Positions 14,350-23,306 of a DNA stretch of 34,257 bases are shown piece after piece. The stretch is from the IMG/VR virus record IMGVR_UViG_3300007734_000605, positions 1 to 34,257 of that record. One strand, 5' to 3'. Position 1 is the stretch's first letter, and each line of letters opens with the position of its first letter. Position numbers and translations under genes: made by a program. Source of the DNA: a virus. Below the pieces are notes generated by a model. That model did not search any database, was not told the origin of the DNA, and saw nothing but the letters and a program-made list of their open reading frames with translations.

Positions 14350-14569
14350 ACTTGTTAATTAAGTTTAAATAATCTTCAATTGCCTTACTACGTTGCTCAT
14401 CCACTTCATAGCCTGTTTGTGAGTTATCGCTTGTAACAATTATATCCACTGAGAAGTTAGGTGCTATGTTATCCGTTGGATGCAGTCCAATAGTTATATT
14501 AATTGAATATTTATTCTCATTAATATTTTGTTCTGCTCCGTATCCTAAGCCTGTTTTTTCGTATTTCAT
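14348..14569 (-). CDS. Hypothetical protein, 73 aa
   Basis: The protein is polar and beta-prone, with a repeated pattern of short strands (YSINITIGLHP, FSVDIIVTSD) and a C-terminal helix (DEQRSKAIEDYLNLINK). No family is recognised. It lies 11 bases after the fibre gene and before the lysis module. It could be a fibre assembly factor or a virion accessory, but only its position suggests this. Confidence 0.5.
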   Translation of the reverse strand: MKYEKTGLGYGAEQNINENKYSINITIGLHPTDNIAPNFSVDIIVTSDNSQTGYEVDEQRSKAIEDYLNLINK

Positions 14570-14580
14570 TTTGTTAAAAA

Positions 14581-16470
<1,890 letters not shown>

Positions 16471-16920
16471 TTAATTAGTTACTAAAGGAAGTTGAGGAAT
16501 GGCGCATCTGTCATAAGGATTCGATAATTTTAATTTTATCTGAAAATAATATCCGTATAATTCGCAATCAAAACTATCTTCAAAATCATTTAAAGTAATG
16601 CTGCTTTTATTTGCTAATATCCAGTCGTAATCATTTTGTTGCAGCTGATAAATTACATCTAAAGCAATCAGCTGACAATCACTCAACACCTCTTTTTTAT
16701 TTGATAAATCTTTCTGAACTAAATCACCAATATAAATTTTAAAGGAATGTGTTAGTGTACTTCCTTCTAATAGCGAAGGTTCTAAGACTGTTATCATTGC
16801 AGGACAATTAACAACACCACTACTAGCAAAATCATATTCCTCACCAAAAAAGAAATGATTTATCTGTAAATGATTTGTAGCAATATCATTTAACTCCTGG
16901 ATTACGTTGTTGAGTGTCAT
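16471..16920 (-). CDS. Putative tail terminator / tail-completion protein
   Basis: The 149-residue protein follows a pattern seen in neck regions of Bacteroidota phages: an N-terminal helix (VIQELNDIATNHLQINHFFF), a strand pair with a central proline (NCPAMITVLEP), then VQKDLSNKKEVLSDCQLIAL and an IALDVIYQL helix. Such alpha-beta proteins cap the tail tube or join it to the head. It is encoded after the portal and connector genes and before the fibre. The family name is uncertain; the neck or tail-terminator role rests on similarity of layout and position. Confidence 0.5.
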   Translation of the reverse strand: MTLNNVIQELNDIATNHLQINHFFFGEEYDFASSGVVNCPAMITVLEPSLLEGSTLTHSFKIYIGDLVQKDLSNKKEVLSDCQLIALDVIYQLQQNDYDWILANKSSITLNDFEDSFDCELYGYYFQIKLKLSNPYDRCAIPQLPLVTN

Positions 16921-16999
16921 TTAATACTTTTATTTTAGCAAAATAATCTTTTAATTTCTGCTCTATTTTTTTTGATACTGATCCTTTTGGTTTGCTCAT
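16886..16999 (-). CDS. Possible small basic protein, 37 aa
   Basis: This short frame (MSKPKGSVSKKIEQKLKDYF and onward) fills the 80-base gap between the connector and tail-terminator genes. It overlaps the latter's start by 35 bp and begins 2 bases after the connector stop. It is lysine-rich and helical. The tight packing favours a real gene, but its small size and long overlap leave doubt. No function is recognised. Confidence 0.4.
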   Translation of the reverse strand: MSKPKGSVSKKIEQKLKDYFAKIKVLNDTQQRNPGVK

Positions 17000-17000
17000 G

Positions 17001-17567
17001 TTATAAGTTATTAAGTCTGCCATAATCAATCGGCAATCCATAATCTTTATTTATATCGTCTAAATTCCAACCACAATTATAATTGTTATTATTAGGTTGA
17101 ACAGTATCGTAATCATTACCTGCATTAGTGTATAGAGGATAAGATAATTCATTTGTAATTAAATAGCGTGTAACTCTTTCGCTAAAAAACTGCGCCTTAT
17201 CTTTATTTCTATCCATCAATCTAATAACATCTATCTGCTGTATTGGTGAGCTGTTATCGCTTGTTTTAGTAGCTATTGACTTGTTTGTAATGTGATAAGT
17301 AAATAGGTCTATGCCTTCATAAATAGTCCAATATTTCAAAGCGTCTTGAATATAATCATTTAACAAAGTAGTGTTTAATGCTGTTAATGTTCCTGCTACT
17401 ATTTGCGTATCAAGTTCATTGTATAGTGCTGTTCCAAGTATTGGTAATATGTGCATACGTTGTGCATCTGCTATTGTAACAGTAATGTACTTCATATCCA
17501 CATTGCCATCAATTAAGGTATTATCCTTAATGAATTGTTCCGTAATAAATAATGCTGTTGTTGCCAT
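17001..17567 (-). CDS. DUF6712-like head-tail connector protein
   Basis: The 188-residue protein matches the connector or neck family annotated as DUF6712 in Bacteroidota phages. It begins TALFITEQFIKDNTLIDGNV and continues with ADAQRMHILPILGTALYNEL and a helical stretch ending LLNDYIQDALKYWTIYEGID. These helical proteins sit beneath the portal and join head to tail. The gene starts one base after the portal stop, consistent with adjacent assembly roles. The function is inferred from family pattern and position. Confidence 0.65.
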   Translation of the reverse strand: MATTALFITEQFIKDNTLIDGNVDMKYITVTIADAQRMHILPILGTALYNELDTQIVAGTLTALNTTLLNDYIQDALKYWTIYEGIDLFTYHITNKSIATKTSDNSSPIQQIDVIRLMDRNKDKAQFFSERVTRYLITNELSYPLYTNAGNDYDTVQPNNNNYNCGWNLDDINKDYGLPIDYGRLNNL

Positions 17568-17568
17568 G

Positions 17569-19593
17569 TTATTTTAATTTAGTAACATTTTGAAACCATA
17601 TATGTCTACATTGCGGAGTTGGTGCTGCTGTGTTAGGATTAGAATACCATCCGCCACGTGTTTCCCAAACATCAGTACCTAAATCATTGCTTAAATTTTG
17701 AATTTCTTCATAGGTATAAAGCTTGTCCATCTTAACCATATCAATACAGAACTCTCTTGAAACACCTTTTAATTTAGGCGCATTGGTACGCAGCTCATAA
17801 GAATAAAGTAATTCAATATTCGCTGTCTTTGCACCTTCTTCAATAACAATATCCAATGCTGCTGCGGATGGTGTAAATCCTAAGTCTGTTGCATTCAAAT
17901 ATTCTAATTGAACTAATGTATCAATTATTTTTTCTACCTCTTTATTTGATATTTTTAAAGCCTTCGCAATTTCTGTTGTGGGTGTATTTTCTTCCTTGTT
18001 CAATAAATCAATTACTGCCCTTTGATCTGCTGTTAATTCATTTGCAAAGTATTCAGCTTTTTTTTCTAATACAGAATGGAATGTAGCATTTTCAATTTCA
18101 GAACTTTTATAAATATTAAATAATGATTTTGACCTACCTATTTTTTTAAATTCGCTAGTTAATTTTAAGCTGTCAATTTGTTTTACACCAACTGCATAAC
18201 TGTTATGCGCTGACATTAATGTATCTGTTTGTGTTTTGGTAGTAGTTTTTACCAAGCCTCCAATAAGTCCAACAAGTCCTCTTATTTCTTCTGTACTCAT
18301 TGATTCTAATACCTTGTTAGCCACCAATGGACTTAATGAATTGATAGCATTTATAACTGTTTTAGCATCCGCATTTTCATTTTCTTTTTTCGCTGTTGTT
18401 ATTCCTAACTTTTCTTTAACAAAATCAATAGGCATCGCCTGTGCTATCAATGAATCAGGAATACCAAAACCAATGGCTGTTGTTTGTTCCAAATATAATT
18501 TTCCCGATATACCTTTTAATTTATAAAACTTGTTAAACACCTTTGCTAAAATTCTTTGTCTTTTTGAAACGTAAGTATTTTGAAATAGTTCGTAAGCTTC
18601 TGCAATCTCTGTCCTACCTCCTAACTGCCCTTCTGTCTTAACTCCAAATAAAATAGGTGAGCAAACTTTATGTCCAACAAATATCTCCTGCCTTACATCT
18701 TTTTTTAATTCAATATATCTCTTATCCAAATCATTTCCACTTAAAGAAACAACATCGCTACCCCTATCTTTGCCATCCGAAAAATTCACAATGATACCAC
18801 CTGCCCGATCACTCCCCATGAACTTAGACTTAATCATTCTTTCTATTTCTTTTTTCTTTGGCTCGTCAGGGATACCATTGTAAAAGTTTAAAATAGTTCC
18901 TGCCGAAAATCCTGTCTTTATTTCTGATAAATTATAATTAGAACATTCTAAATCAGTTTCCATTGCTTGTGTCGAGCCTATGTATTCAGGCATGGAATAA
19001 ACATTCGGATCTTTACCCTTGCGTGGTGCTGTTATTTGAAATAGAAATATAGATGAACCTTTAGTTACTTTTGCATCGAATGGCAAATACTCCTTTAGAC
19101 CTGTCTTTTCTTCGCTTTGCGCAACTATTGACCAGTCTTTACTGTAATAGTATTTCGTTTGTGATTCGTTCGTTCTAATCTTATTAAATGGAATATGAAA
19201 CAAATCAAAATCAGTTCCTAACTTATTCCAAATTACTTCTAAAGCAAATCCGTTGAATATTTCAAAATCTAAAAACACTGCATCACTTAATTCATCAAGT
19301 GATTCATAAGGATTAATAGAACTAATAAAATCATTTGCAATAGCTGTATTAACCATAGTCATTCCAGCTTTATTCACCTTCCAACCATTTCCTAAAATAT
19401 AATTTACTTTACCAGTAATAATAGCATTGTTCGTTGAAGACCGCATAAATAGGTCAATCAAGTAATCAGGATAGTCGTTTAATTCTCCCCAATATACCCA
19501 ATCCTTTGAACGTACTTGTTTAAATTCAGGAATCTTTTGATTCTCAAATTTAACAAACATCAATCCATGTTCCTTATGTGCTTCCTGTTCCAT
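17569..19593 (-). CDS. Portal protein with C-terminal winged-helix-like and MuF-like segments
   Basis: Residues 1-400 look like a phage portal: KDWVYWGELNDYPDYLIDLF (30-49), then NNAIITGKVNYILGNGW (55-71) and a conserved core with EIFVGHKVCSPILFGV (303-318). Portals form the dodecameric DNA entry ring. Residues about 520-568 read as a winged helix (TPTTEIAKALKISNKEVEKI). Residues 596-674 (LKGVSREFC, RGGWYSNP, ending CRHIWF) match the C-terminal piece of MuF-type minor head proteins. At 674 residues it is longer than most portals, consistent with a fusion. It overlaps the upstream virion gene by 20 bp. Confidence 0.75.
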   Translation of the reverse strand: MEQEAHKEHGLMFVKFENQKIPEFKQVRSKDWVYWGELNDYPDYLIDLFMRSSTNNAIITGKVNYILGNGWKVNKAGMTMVNTAIANDFISSINPYESLDELSDAVFLDFEIFNGFALEVIWNKLGTDFDLFHIPFNKIRTNESQTKYYYSKDWSIVAQSEEKTGLKEYLPFDAKVTKGSSIFLFQITAPRKGKDPNVYSMPEYIGSTQAMETDLECSNYNLSEIKTGFSAGTILNFYNGIPDEPKKKEIERMIKSKFMGSDRAGGIIVNFSDGKDRGSDVVSLSGNDLDKRYIELKKDVRQEIFVGHKVCSPILFGVKTEGQLGGRTEIAEAYELFQNTYVSKRQRILAKVFNKFYKLKGISGKLYLEQTTAIGFGIPDSLIAQAMPIDFVKEKLGITTAKKENENADAKTVINAINSLSPLVANKVLESMSTEEIRGLVGLIGGLVKTTTKTQTDTLMSAHNSYAVGVKQIDSLKLTSEFKKIGRSKSLFNIYKSSEIENATFHSVLEKKAEYFANELTADQRAVIDLLNKEENTPTTEIAKALKISNKEVEKIIDTLVQLEYLNATDLGFTPSAAALDIVIEEGAKTANIELLYSYELRTNAPKLKGVSREFCIDMVKMDKLYTYEEIQNLSNDLGTDVWETRGGWYSNPNTAAPTPQCRHIWFQNVTKLK

Positions 19594-19981
19594 ATCCTTT
19601 ATACTTGCGTGATGTAGGGTTATATACTGTGAATGTTGTATCCGTTCCTATTACTTTTATTTTACCATTTTCAACCATCGAGCCTGTTGCAGATTCTAAT
19701 AAATTACTCGTAGAAGCTTGTTCAAATATTTGATACTTCCAAAAGCCAGTAGGATTTAATTTTATTACACCACTTGAAACATTTATTGTTCCGCTAGTTT
19801 CTGTAATTAGAAATTTATCATATCTATCTTTATAGCTAGATAGATTAGCAGATAAAAATAGTACTGATTCCCTCGTTAAATCGTTTGTAAGCTTAAATAA
19901 AAATGTCGGTGATGCTATCGTTACCTTTTCAGTTAGCGTTAGTATAAGCGTGTTATTTGAGTTTTTATTTATTACTAGCAT
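19574..19981 (-). CDS. Beta-rich virion-associated protein, 135 aa
   Basis: The sequence is dominated by short beta strands (NTLILTLTEKVTIASPTFLF, VSSGVIKLNPTGFWKYQIFE), with a Ser/Thr-rich composition. Similar proteins lie beside portal or tail genes in Bacteroidota phages, and a structural role is likely. A TATATT-type promoter element lies 7 bases upstream of the ATG, making it the first gene of the portal-to-fibre unit. It overlaps the portal gene by 20 bp. The exact role is unknown. Confidence 0.55.
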   Translation of the reverse strand: MLVINKNSNNTLILTLTEKVTIASPTFLFKLTNDLTRESVLFLSANLSSYKDRYDKFLITETSGTINVSSGVIKLNPTGFWKYQIFEQASTSNLLESATGSMVENGKIKVIGTDTTFTVYNPTSRKYKGYGTGST

Positions 19982-19988
19982 CTTAAAT

Positions 19989-20017
19989 TAATATAGCAAA
20001 ATGTTATATTTTTTCCT
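19989..20017 (-). promoter_or_regulatory. Weaker copy of late promoter-like motif
   Basis: Minus-strand CTATATTA (19996-19989) is identical to the element before three other late genes. At the conserved 16-base distance the upstream half reads AGGAA, sharing three of five positions with GGGCA. It would drive the unit starting with the 135-residue virion gene and the portal. Confidence 0.45.
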
Positions 20018-20026
20018 TTTAATTGC

Positions 20027-20034
20027 TATTTTTG
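20027..20034 (+). promoter_or_regulatory. -7 box (TATTTTTG) for the plus-strand gene
   Basis: TATTTTTG matches TAnnTTTG and ends four bases before the ATG at 20039, so the message would be leaderless or nearly so. It lies back-to-back with the minus-strand late motif at 19989-20017. No -33 TTG is evident. Confidence 0.5.
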
Positions 20035-20038
20035 TAGA

Positions 20039-20392
20039 ATGGAAGCAAAAGAATTAAGGCTTGGTAATTTAATACTGTCAAAGGGATTGATATGTGAAGT
20101 AGAAAAAGTTGAACATGATGGCATAGTTGCACAGTTTAGGCATACCGATATTGAAATGGATAACACAAGAGGGATAGAAGGAATCCCACTAACAAAAGAA
20201 TGGTTGATAAAGTTTGGATTCGTAGACGATGAATTACATTTAGATATGAAAGAAACAGGGTGTATTGATACAATATATTTCAATGATGGAAAGATAGGGA
20301 CATCGGCATCAGAGTACTACGGACTCCATAACATAAAATATATTCATCAATTACAAAATCTTTACTTTGCACTAACAGGCGAAGAACTATAA
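20039..20392 (+). CDS. Plus-strand accessory (moron-like) protein, 117 aa
   Basis: This is the only convincing plus-strand gene. The protein starts MEAKELRLGNLI, has GIPLTKEWLIKFGFVDDEL (49-67), and ends HQLQNLYFALTGEEL, a pattern I recognise from small proteins scattered through Bacteroidota phages and mobile elements, without a known function. It carries its own -7 box and is closed by a hairpin whose A run begins at its stop codon. It interrupts the late operon between the tail tube and portal units. Independent expression and reversed direction fit a moron, a gene that benefits the phage or host outside the virion. Confidence 0.75.
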   Translation: MEAKELRLGNLILSKGLICEVEKVEHDGIVAQFRHTDIEMDNTRGIEGIPLTKEWLIKFGFVDDELHLDMKETGCIDTIYFNDGKIGTSASEYYGLHNIKYIHQLQNLYFALTGEEL

Positions 20393-20422
20393 AAAAAAGG
20401 CTCAACAAATTAATGTTAAGCC
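20391..20422 (-). terminator. Strong intrinsic terminator after tail tube gene
   Basis: On the minus strand a hairpin with paired GGCT/AGCC and AACA/TGTT blocks, one mismatch between them and a 6-base loop, is followed by eight T residues. It ends the capsid-tail tube transcript. On the plus strand it lies right after the accessory gene, so it may act on both, though the plus-strand T tract is only CTTT. Confidence 0.75.
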
Positions 20423-20445
20423 CTTTCCCCCTTAAACTTAAAGTC

Positions 20446-20973
20446 TTATGCTGTTATCTGCAATGATGCGTAAATAGCATCACTCACTGTGTTAGCAGGT
20501 ACTGGTTCTTTTGCTGTGAAAGTTAATGTGTAACCATTCATATCTCCTAAAGCCTTACCACTAGTACCTTCATTAGTTGTTAAGTCTGCGCCATTCACTT
20601 GCCCCATCACATAATTGATTCCGTTAGCATCCTTTACAACTATTATTAATCTGTTGTAAGCTAATGTTAATAGGTTGTTCCTGTGTGATGCACTCATTTT
20701 CTTAATTGTAAAAGTCAATGTTTGCTCAGAATGTGTTGTACCATTTTCAACTGAAACCATTACGCTATCAGTGAACGTAGCATTTTCTTTATCTAATTCG
20801 TACTTAAATAATCTTTTACCACTAGAGCAGGTCATTGCAGAAATAACGCCACTAGAAGCTGTTATATTAGCTTGTGGAACATTTCCATATTCGCCTATCA
20901 ATAAGGATAGCCCCAAGCCACCTACTGAATCCCTACAATCTATTGAATCTCCTTGAACTATATTACAAGCCAT
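20446..20973 (-). CDS. Major tail tube-like protein
   Basis: The 175-residue protein fits the tail tube class of Bacteroidota siphoviruses. It begins ACNIVQGDSIDCRDSVGG, has strands such as QTLTFTIKKMSASHRNNLLT, and ends with the recurring GKALGDMNGYTLTFTAKEPV (135-154). Size and beta-rich composition suit a subunit that polymerises into the tail tube. It follows the capsid gene after a terminator-like hairpin, a common way to adjust levels of abundant virion proteins. A head decoration protein is the main alternative. Confidence 0.65.
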   Translation of the reverse strand: MACNIVQGDSIDCRDSVGGLGLSLLIGEYGNVPQANITASSGVISAMTCSSGKRLFKYELDKENATFTDSVMVSVENGTTHSEQTLTFTIKKMSASHRNNLLTLAYNRLIIVVKDANGINYVMGQVNGADLTTNEGTSGKALGDMNGYTLTFTAKEPVPANTVSDAIYASLQITA

Positions 20974-21004
20974 TTTGTTATTGTATTAAAAGTTTATAAA
21001 TAAA

Positions 21005-21023
21005 TGGGGGATATTATCCCCCA
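21005..21023 (-). terminator. Perfect hairpin after capsid gene
   Basis: TGGGGG-ATATTAT-CCCCCA is a perfect inverted repeat, and the minus-strand transcript continues TTTATTTAT. It lies 7 bases after the capsid stop and 32 bases before the tail tube ATG. The T tract is interrupted, so partial termination or mRNA end protection is likely. This could set capsid-to-tail tube ratios. Confidence 0.6.
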
Positions 21024-21029
21024 CTTTTA

Positions 21030-21986
21030 CTATGTGTTTTTGTAAGTTACAACCTCTGTTGTATAGGCAATTTGATAACCAATTTTCCACTTAATTGACA
21101 TTTTTATATTTTGATCATCGGAACTATACCATGCCTTACTTTCCTCAAAATCACTTATTAAATCTGTTCCTACGAACATATTTGCAGGATAAGTACAAAC
21201 GATTCTTTGACCATAAGATGCTTTAGAACCACTTATAACATTCAATCCATGAACAGCAACTATTTTTAATCCGCTGCCTGGTAGTGTAATAGTTCCTGTG
21301 TTAGCTGCATCCCCTGCTGTGTAATTAAATGCGTTTAAATCTTTTAATGCAATAATTAAAAGTCTAAATACATCCCATCCGCAAAATGCTACTAAATCTT
21401 TCCCTGGTGCATTTAATAATTCCGCAGGTATTTTTTTGTAAACATCATCAAAAATTGAAATAACATTTGCTGCTGTAATTGCTGCTGTTGCTGATGCGTA
21501 GATTGGTGAACCTGCATCAATTTTTTTCAACCATCCATCAACTTGCTTTAAGTCTTGAACACCTAAAGTAGTATCTCCCTGCCATGTGTACTTCTCAGCA
21601 CTTGCATTTAAGTTAGCAATTACATTGTCCATAATCAACTGCTCAAATGGCATTGTATCATAGTTAGAACCAGGAACTAATTTTGTTGATGTGTATTTGT
21701 TCTCCAATGTTTCAGGACAAAAAGTATCATTCCATTTTAAAGGTGATACAGTCAATGTAACATCTGTGAATGTAGATGAACCTGATGCGTTGAACGCACA
21801 TACTCCACCAACCTGAATAGGAGCAACGTTTGCAAACAACATTAATTTGTCTGCGTTTTTAATTCCAGCCTGTATGCTAATACCAGGATACTTCAATGTT
21901 GTTGCCCCTAATATTGCTGCTGTGTAAATCTTGTCTGCGTTCTCACGAACATACGTGGTTAAGCCCGATACAGTAAATCCTGCCAT
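21030..21986 (-). CDS. Major capsid protein
   Basis: The 318-residue protein is the best capsid candidate. It has an N-arm (TVSGLTTYVRENADKIYTAA), a central region with NVIANLNASAEKYTWQGDTT (124-143) and KQVDGWLKKI typical of HK97-fold capsids, and a C-terminal beta-rich domain ending VVTYKNT. It follows a protease gene and a scaffold-like gene, the standard order for head maturation, and is followed by a strong hairpin. Length and composition suit an HK97-fold shell protein. The fold itself is inferred. Confidence 0.8.
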   Translation of the reverse strand: MAGFTVSGLTTYVRENADKIYTAAILGATTLKYPGISIQAGIKNADKLMLFANVAPIQVGGVCAFNASGSSTFTDVTLTVSPLKWNDTFCPETLENKYTSTKLVPGSNYDTMPFEQLIMDNVIANLNASAEKYTWQGDTTLGVQDLKQVDGWLKKIDAGSPIYASATAAITAANVISIFDDVYKKIPAELLNAPGKDLVAFCGWDVFRLLIIALKDLNAFNYTAGDAANTGTITLPGSGLKIVAVHGLNVISGSKASYGQRIVCTYPANMFVGTDLISDFEESKAWYSSDDQNIKMSIKWKIGYQIAYTTEVVTYKNT

Positions 21987-22003
21987 TTTTTTATAGTTTT
22001 AAA

Positions 22004-22633
22004 TTAATTTATTTCGTTATGTATTTTGTTTAAATCTTCTTTGTATGCTTTTCTAAATTCAGAAACATTAAATGCTTTTTTTGTAGGCTCTGTTGGTGCT
22101 GCACTAGGCTCGTTCCCAATTTTTGTCAATAAAGAAAACATTTGTTTTATTGTTTCATTTTGTAATTCTATTTTATTTTCTAATGCTGATAATTCATTAT
22201 TTTTTTGTGTTGCAAAATTTTCTTTTACAGTTAATAAATTTTCAAACATTTTATCAATAGCTTCTTTTGAATAATAAGATTCTTTGATAGTGCTTTCAAT
22301 TACTGATTTTGCTTTTGATTCTGTTGCAGCTATTGGAGCAACTACTGGAGCAGCAGCAGCAACTTCTACCTCTACCTCAGCAGGCATTACAGAAGTAACA
22401 ATACCGCCAACTGTTGTGAACATTGTACCATCTTCTAATACATGATCTGCGTCAGGTGCTTCTACTGCGCCTTGTTCTGTAATTACAAATACAGCAACAC
22501 CTATATCTAACTTCTCACCTTCATAGCGTACAATGGTAACACCATCAGCTAATTTAGCATCAACAAATTTTTGAAGCGTAACAAATGCTTCTTTAATTTT
22601 CTTTAGACCTTCCAATAATTTTGACTTATCCAT
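22004..22633 (-). CDS. Capsid scaffold-like protein
   Basis: The preferred ATG (22633-22631, MDKSKLLEGLKKIKEAF) gives 209 residues; the frame extends 24 codons upstream only to a TTG inside the promoter region. Residues about 25-85 (VTIVRYEGEKLDIGVAVFV, then LEDGTMFTTVGGIVTSV) form a small beta domain common in Bacteroidota head genes. An Ala/Val/Glu-rich linker follows, then a long coiled-coil helix (about 125-180) and a basic C-terminal helix. This layout suits a scaffold that binds capsid subunits. It lies between protease and capsid genes and has its own late promoter-like motif. Confidence 0.65.
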   Translation of the reverse strand: MDKSKLLEGLKKIKEAFVTLQKFVDAKLADGVTIVRYEGEKLDIGVAVFVITEQGAVEAPDADHVLEDGTMFTTVGGIVTSVMPAEVEVEVAAAAPVVAPIAATESKAKSVIESTIKESYYSKEAIDKMFENLLTVKENFATQKNNELSALENKIELQNETIKQMFSLLTKIGNEPSAAPTEPTKKAFNVSEFRKAYKEDLNKIHNEIN

Positions 22634-22651
22634 TTTGCTTTGTATTTTAAT

Positions 22652-22680
22652 TAATATAGTAGTTGTTTTTATTATTGCCC
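22652..22680 (-). promoter_or_regulatory. Late promoter-like motif before scaffold gene
   Basis: Minus-strand GGGCA (22680-22676), a 16-base spacer, and CTATATTA (22659-22652). This equals a 17-bp gap between a GGGCA-type -35 and TATATT as -10. The stretch TATAAAAGGGCA, from the end of the protease gene onward, is identical at the next site (23276-23304). An 18-base leader precedes the ATG. Confidence 0.55.
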
Positions 22681-22682
22681 TT

Positions 22683-23270
22683 TTATAATTGTGCGATGTC
22701 ATCAATCATATCTACTATTTCCTGTTCAATAGATACATCTTGTATTTCCATATCAAACATTCCTTCCACAGAATAACCCTGAAAAGTACCATCAATAACA
22801 GATTCCCAAACTTCATTATTATCTACTTTATATGAACCAAACCAACTACCTTCCGTTATTCCTGTGAATCCATCGGGGACTTTAATACCTCTTTTTTCAT
22901 CTATAATAAAACTCTCAAACATATATACACCATCAACCTGCTTGGCAGGATCGTGCATCATGTTTACATTTGAAGTATTTTTTTGTCTGAAAAACTTTTG
23001 CGCTATCTTCTCAATTTCGGCAGCAGGAAATACAACATAATATTCATCCCCTGTTTCTCCGATTCTGTATATCGGCAAGTCTGCCACCATTAACGCACCT
23101 GTGATAATTCTACGCTTTGCATCAACTTTAAACTTCATTTGCTTACTAAACGCAAACCAATTACGTTCTGTTGCAGGAGAATCAACTAACGCAACATAAT
23201 TAACTGAACTATCCCCATCCTCATTAATGGACATGGTGTATATCGGTAATTTCTTTTTAGGCTTTTTCAT
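22683..23270 (-). CDS. XkdF-like prohead protease
   Basis: The 195-residue protein fits the XkdF family of phage serine proteases. It opens IYTMSINEDGDSSVNYVALV, then GALMVADLPIYR (58-69), VNMMHDPAKQVDGVYMFES (102-120) and GSWFGSYKVD (141-150), and ends the core with GTFQGYSVEGMF (161-172). His106 and Ser167 are the likely catalytic residues by position. Such proteases trim scaffold and capsid during head maturation, and both target genes follow directly. The family is clear; the active-site assignment is inferred. Confidence 0.8.
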   Translation of the reverse strand: MKKPKKKLPIYTMSINEDGDSSVNYVALVDSPATERNWFAFSKQMKFKVDAKRRIITGALMVADLPIYRIGETGDEYYVVFPAAEIEKIAQKFFRQKNTSNVNMMHDPAKQVDGVYMFESFIIDEKRGIKVPDGFTGITEGSWFGSYKVDNNEVWESVIDGTFQGYSVEGMFDMEIQDVSIEQEIVDMIDDIAQL

Positions 23271-23275
23271 TTAAA

Positions 23276-23304
23276 TAATATAGTTGTATTTTAAATTAAT
23301 GCCC
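23276..23304 (-). promoter_or_regulatory. Late promoter-like motif before protease gene
   Basis: Minus-strand GGGCA (23304-23300), 16 bases, then CTATATTA (23283-23276), five bases before the ATG at 23270. Predicted transcription would begin at or beside the start codon. Together with the site at 22652-22680 it shares more than 20 aligned identical positions, beyond the two core boxes. Confidence 0.55.
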
Positions 23305-23306
23305 TT

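Noticed and set aside
22634-22705. N-terminal extension of the scaffold-like gene to 22705
   Set aside because: It would need a TTG start inside the protease gene and would translate the promoter-like motif; the ATG at 22633 gives a cleaner protein.
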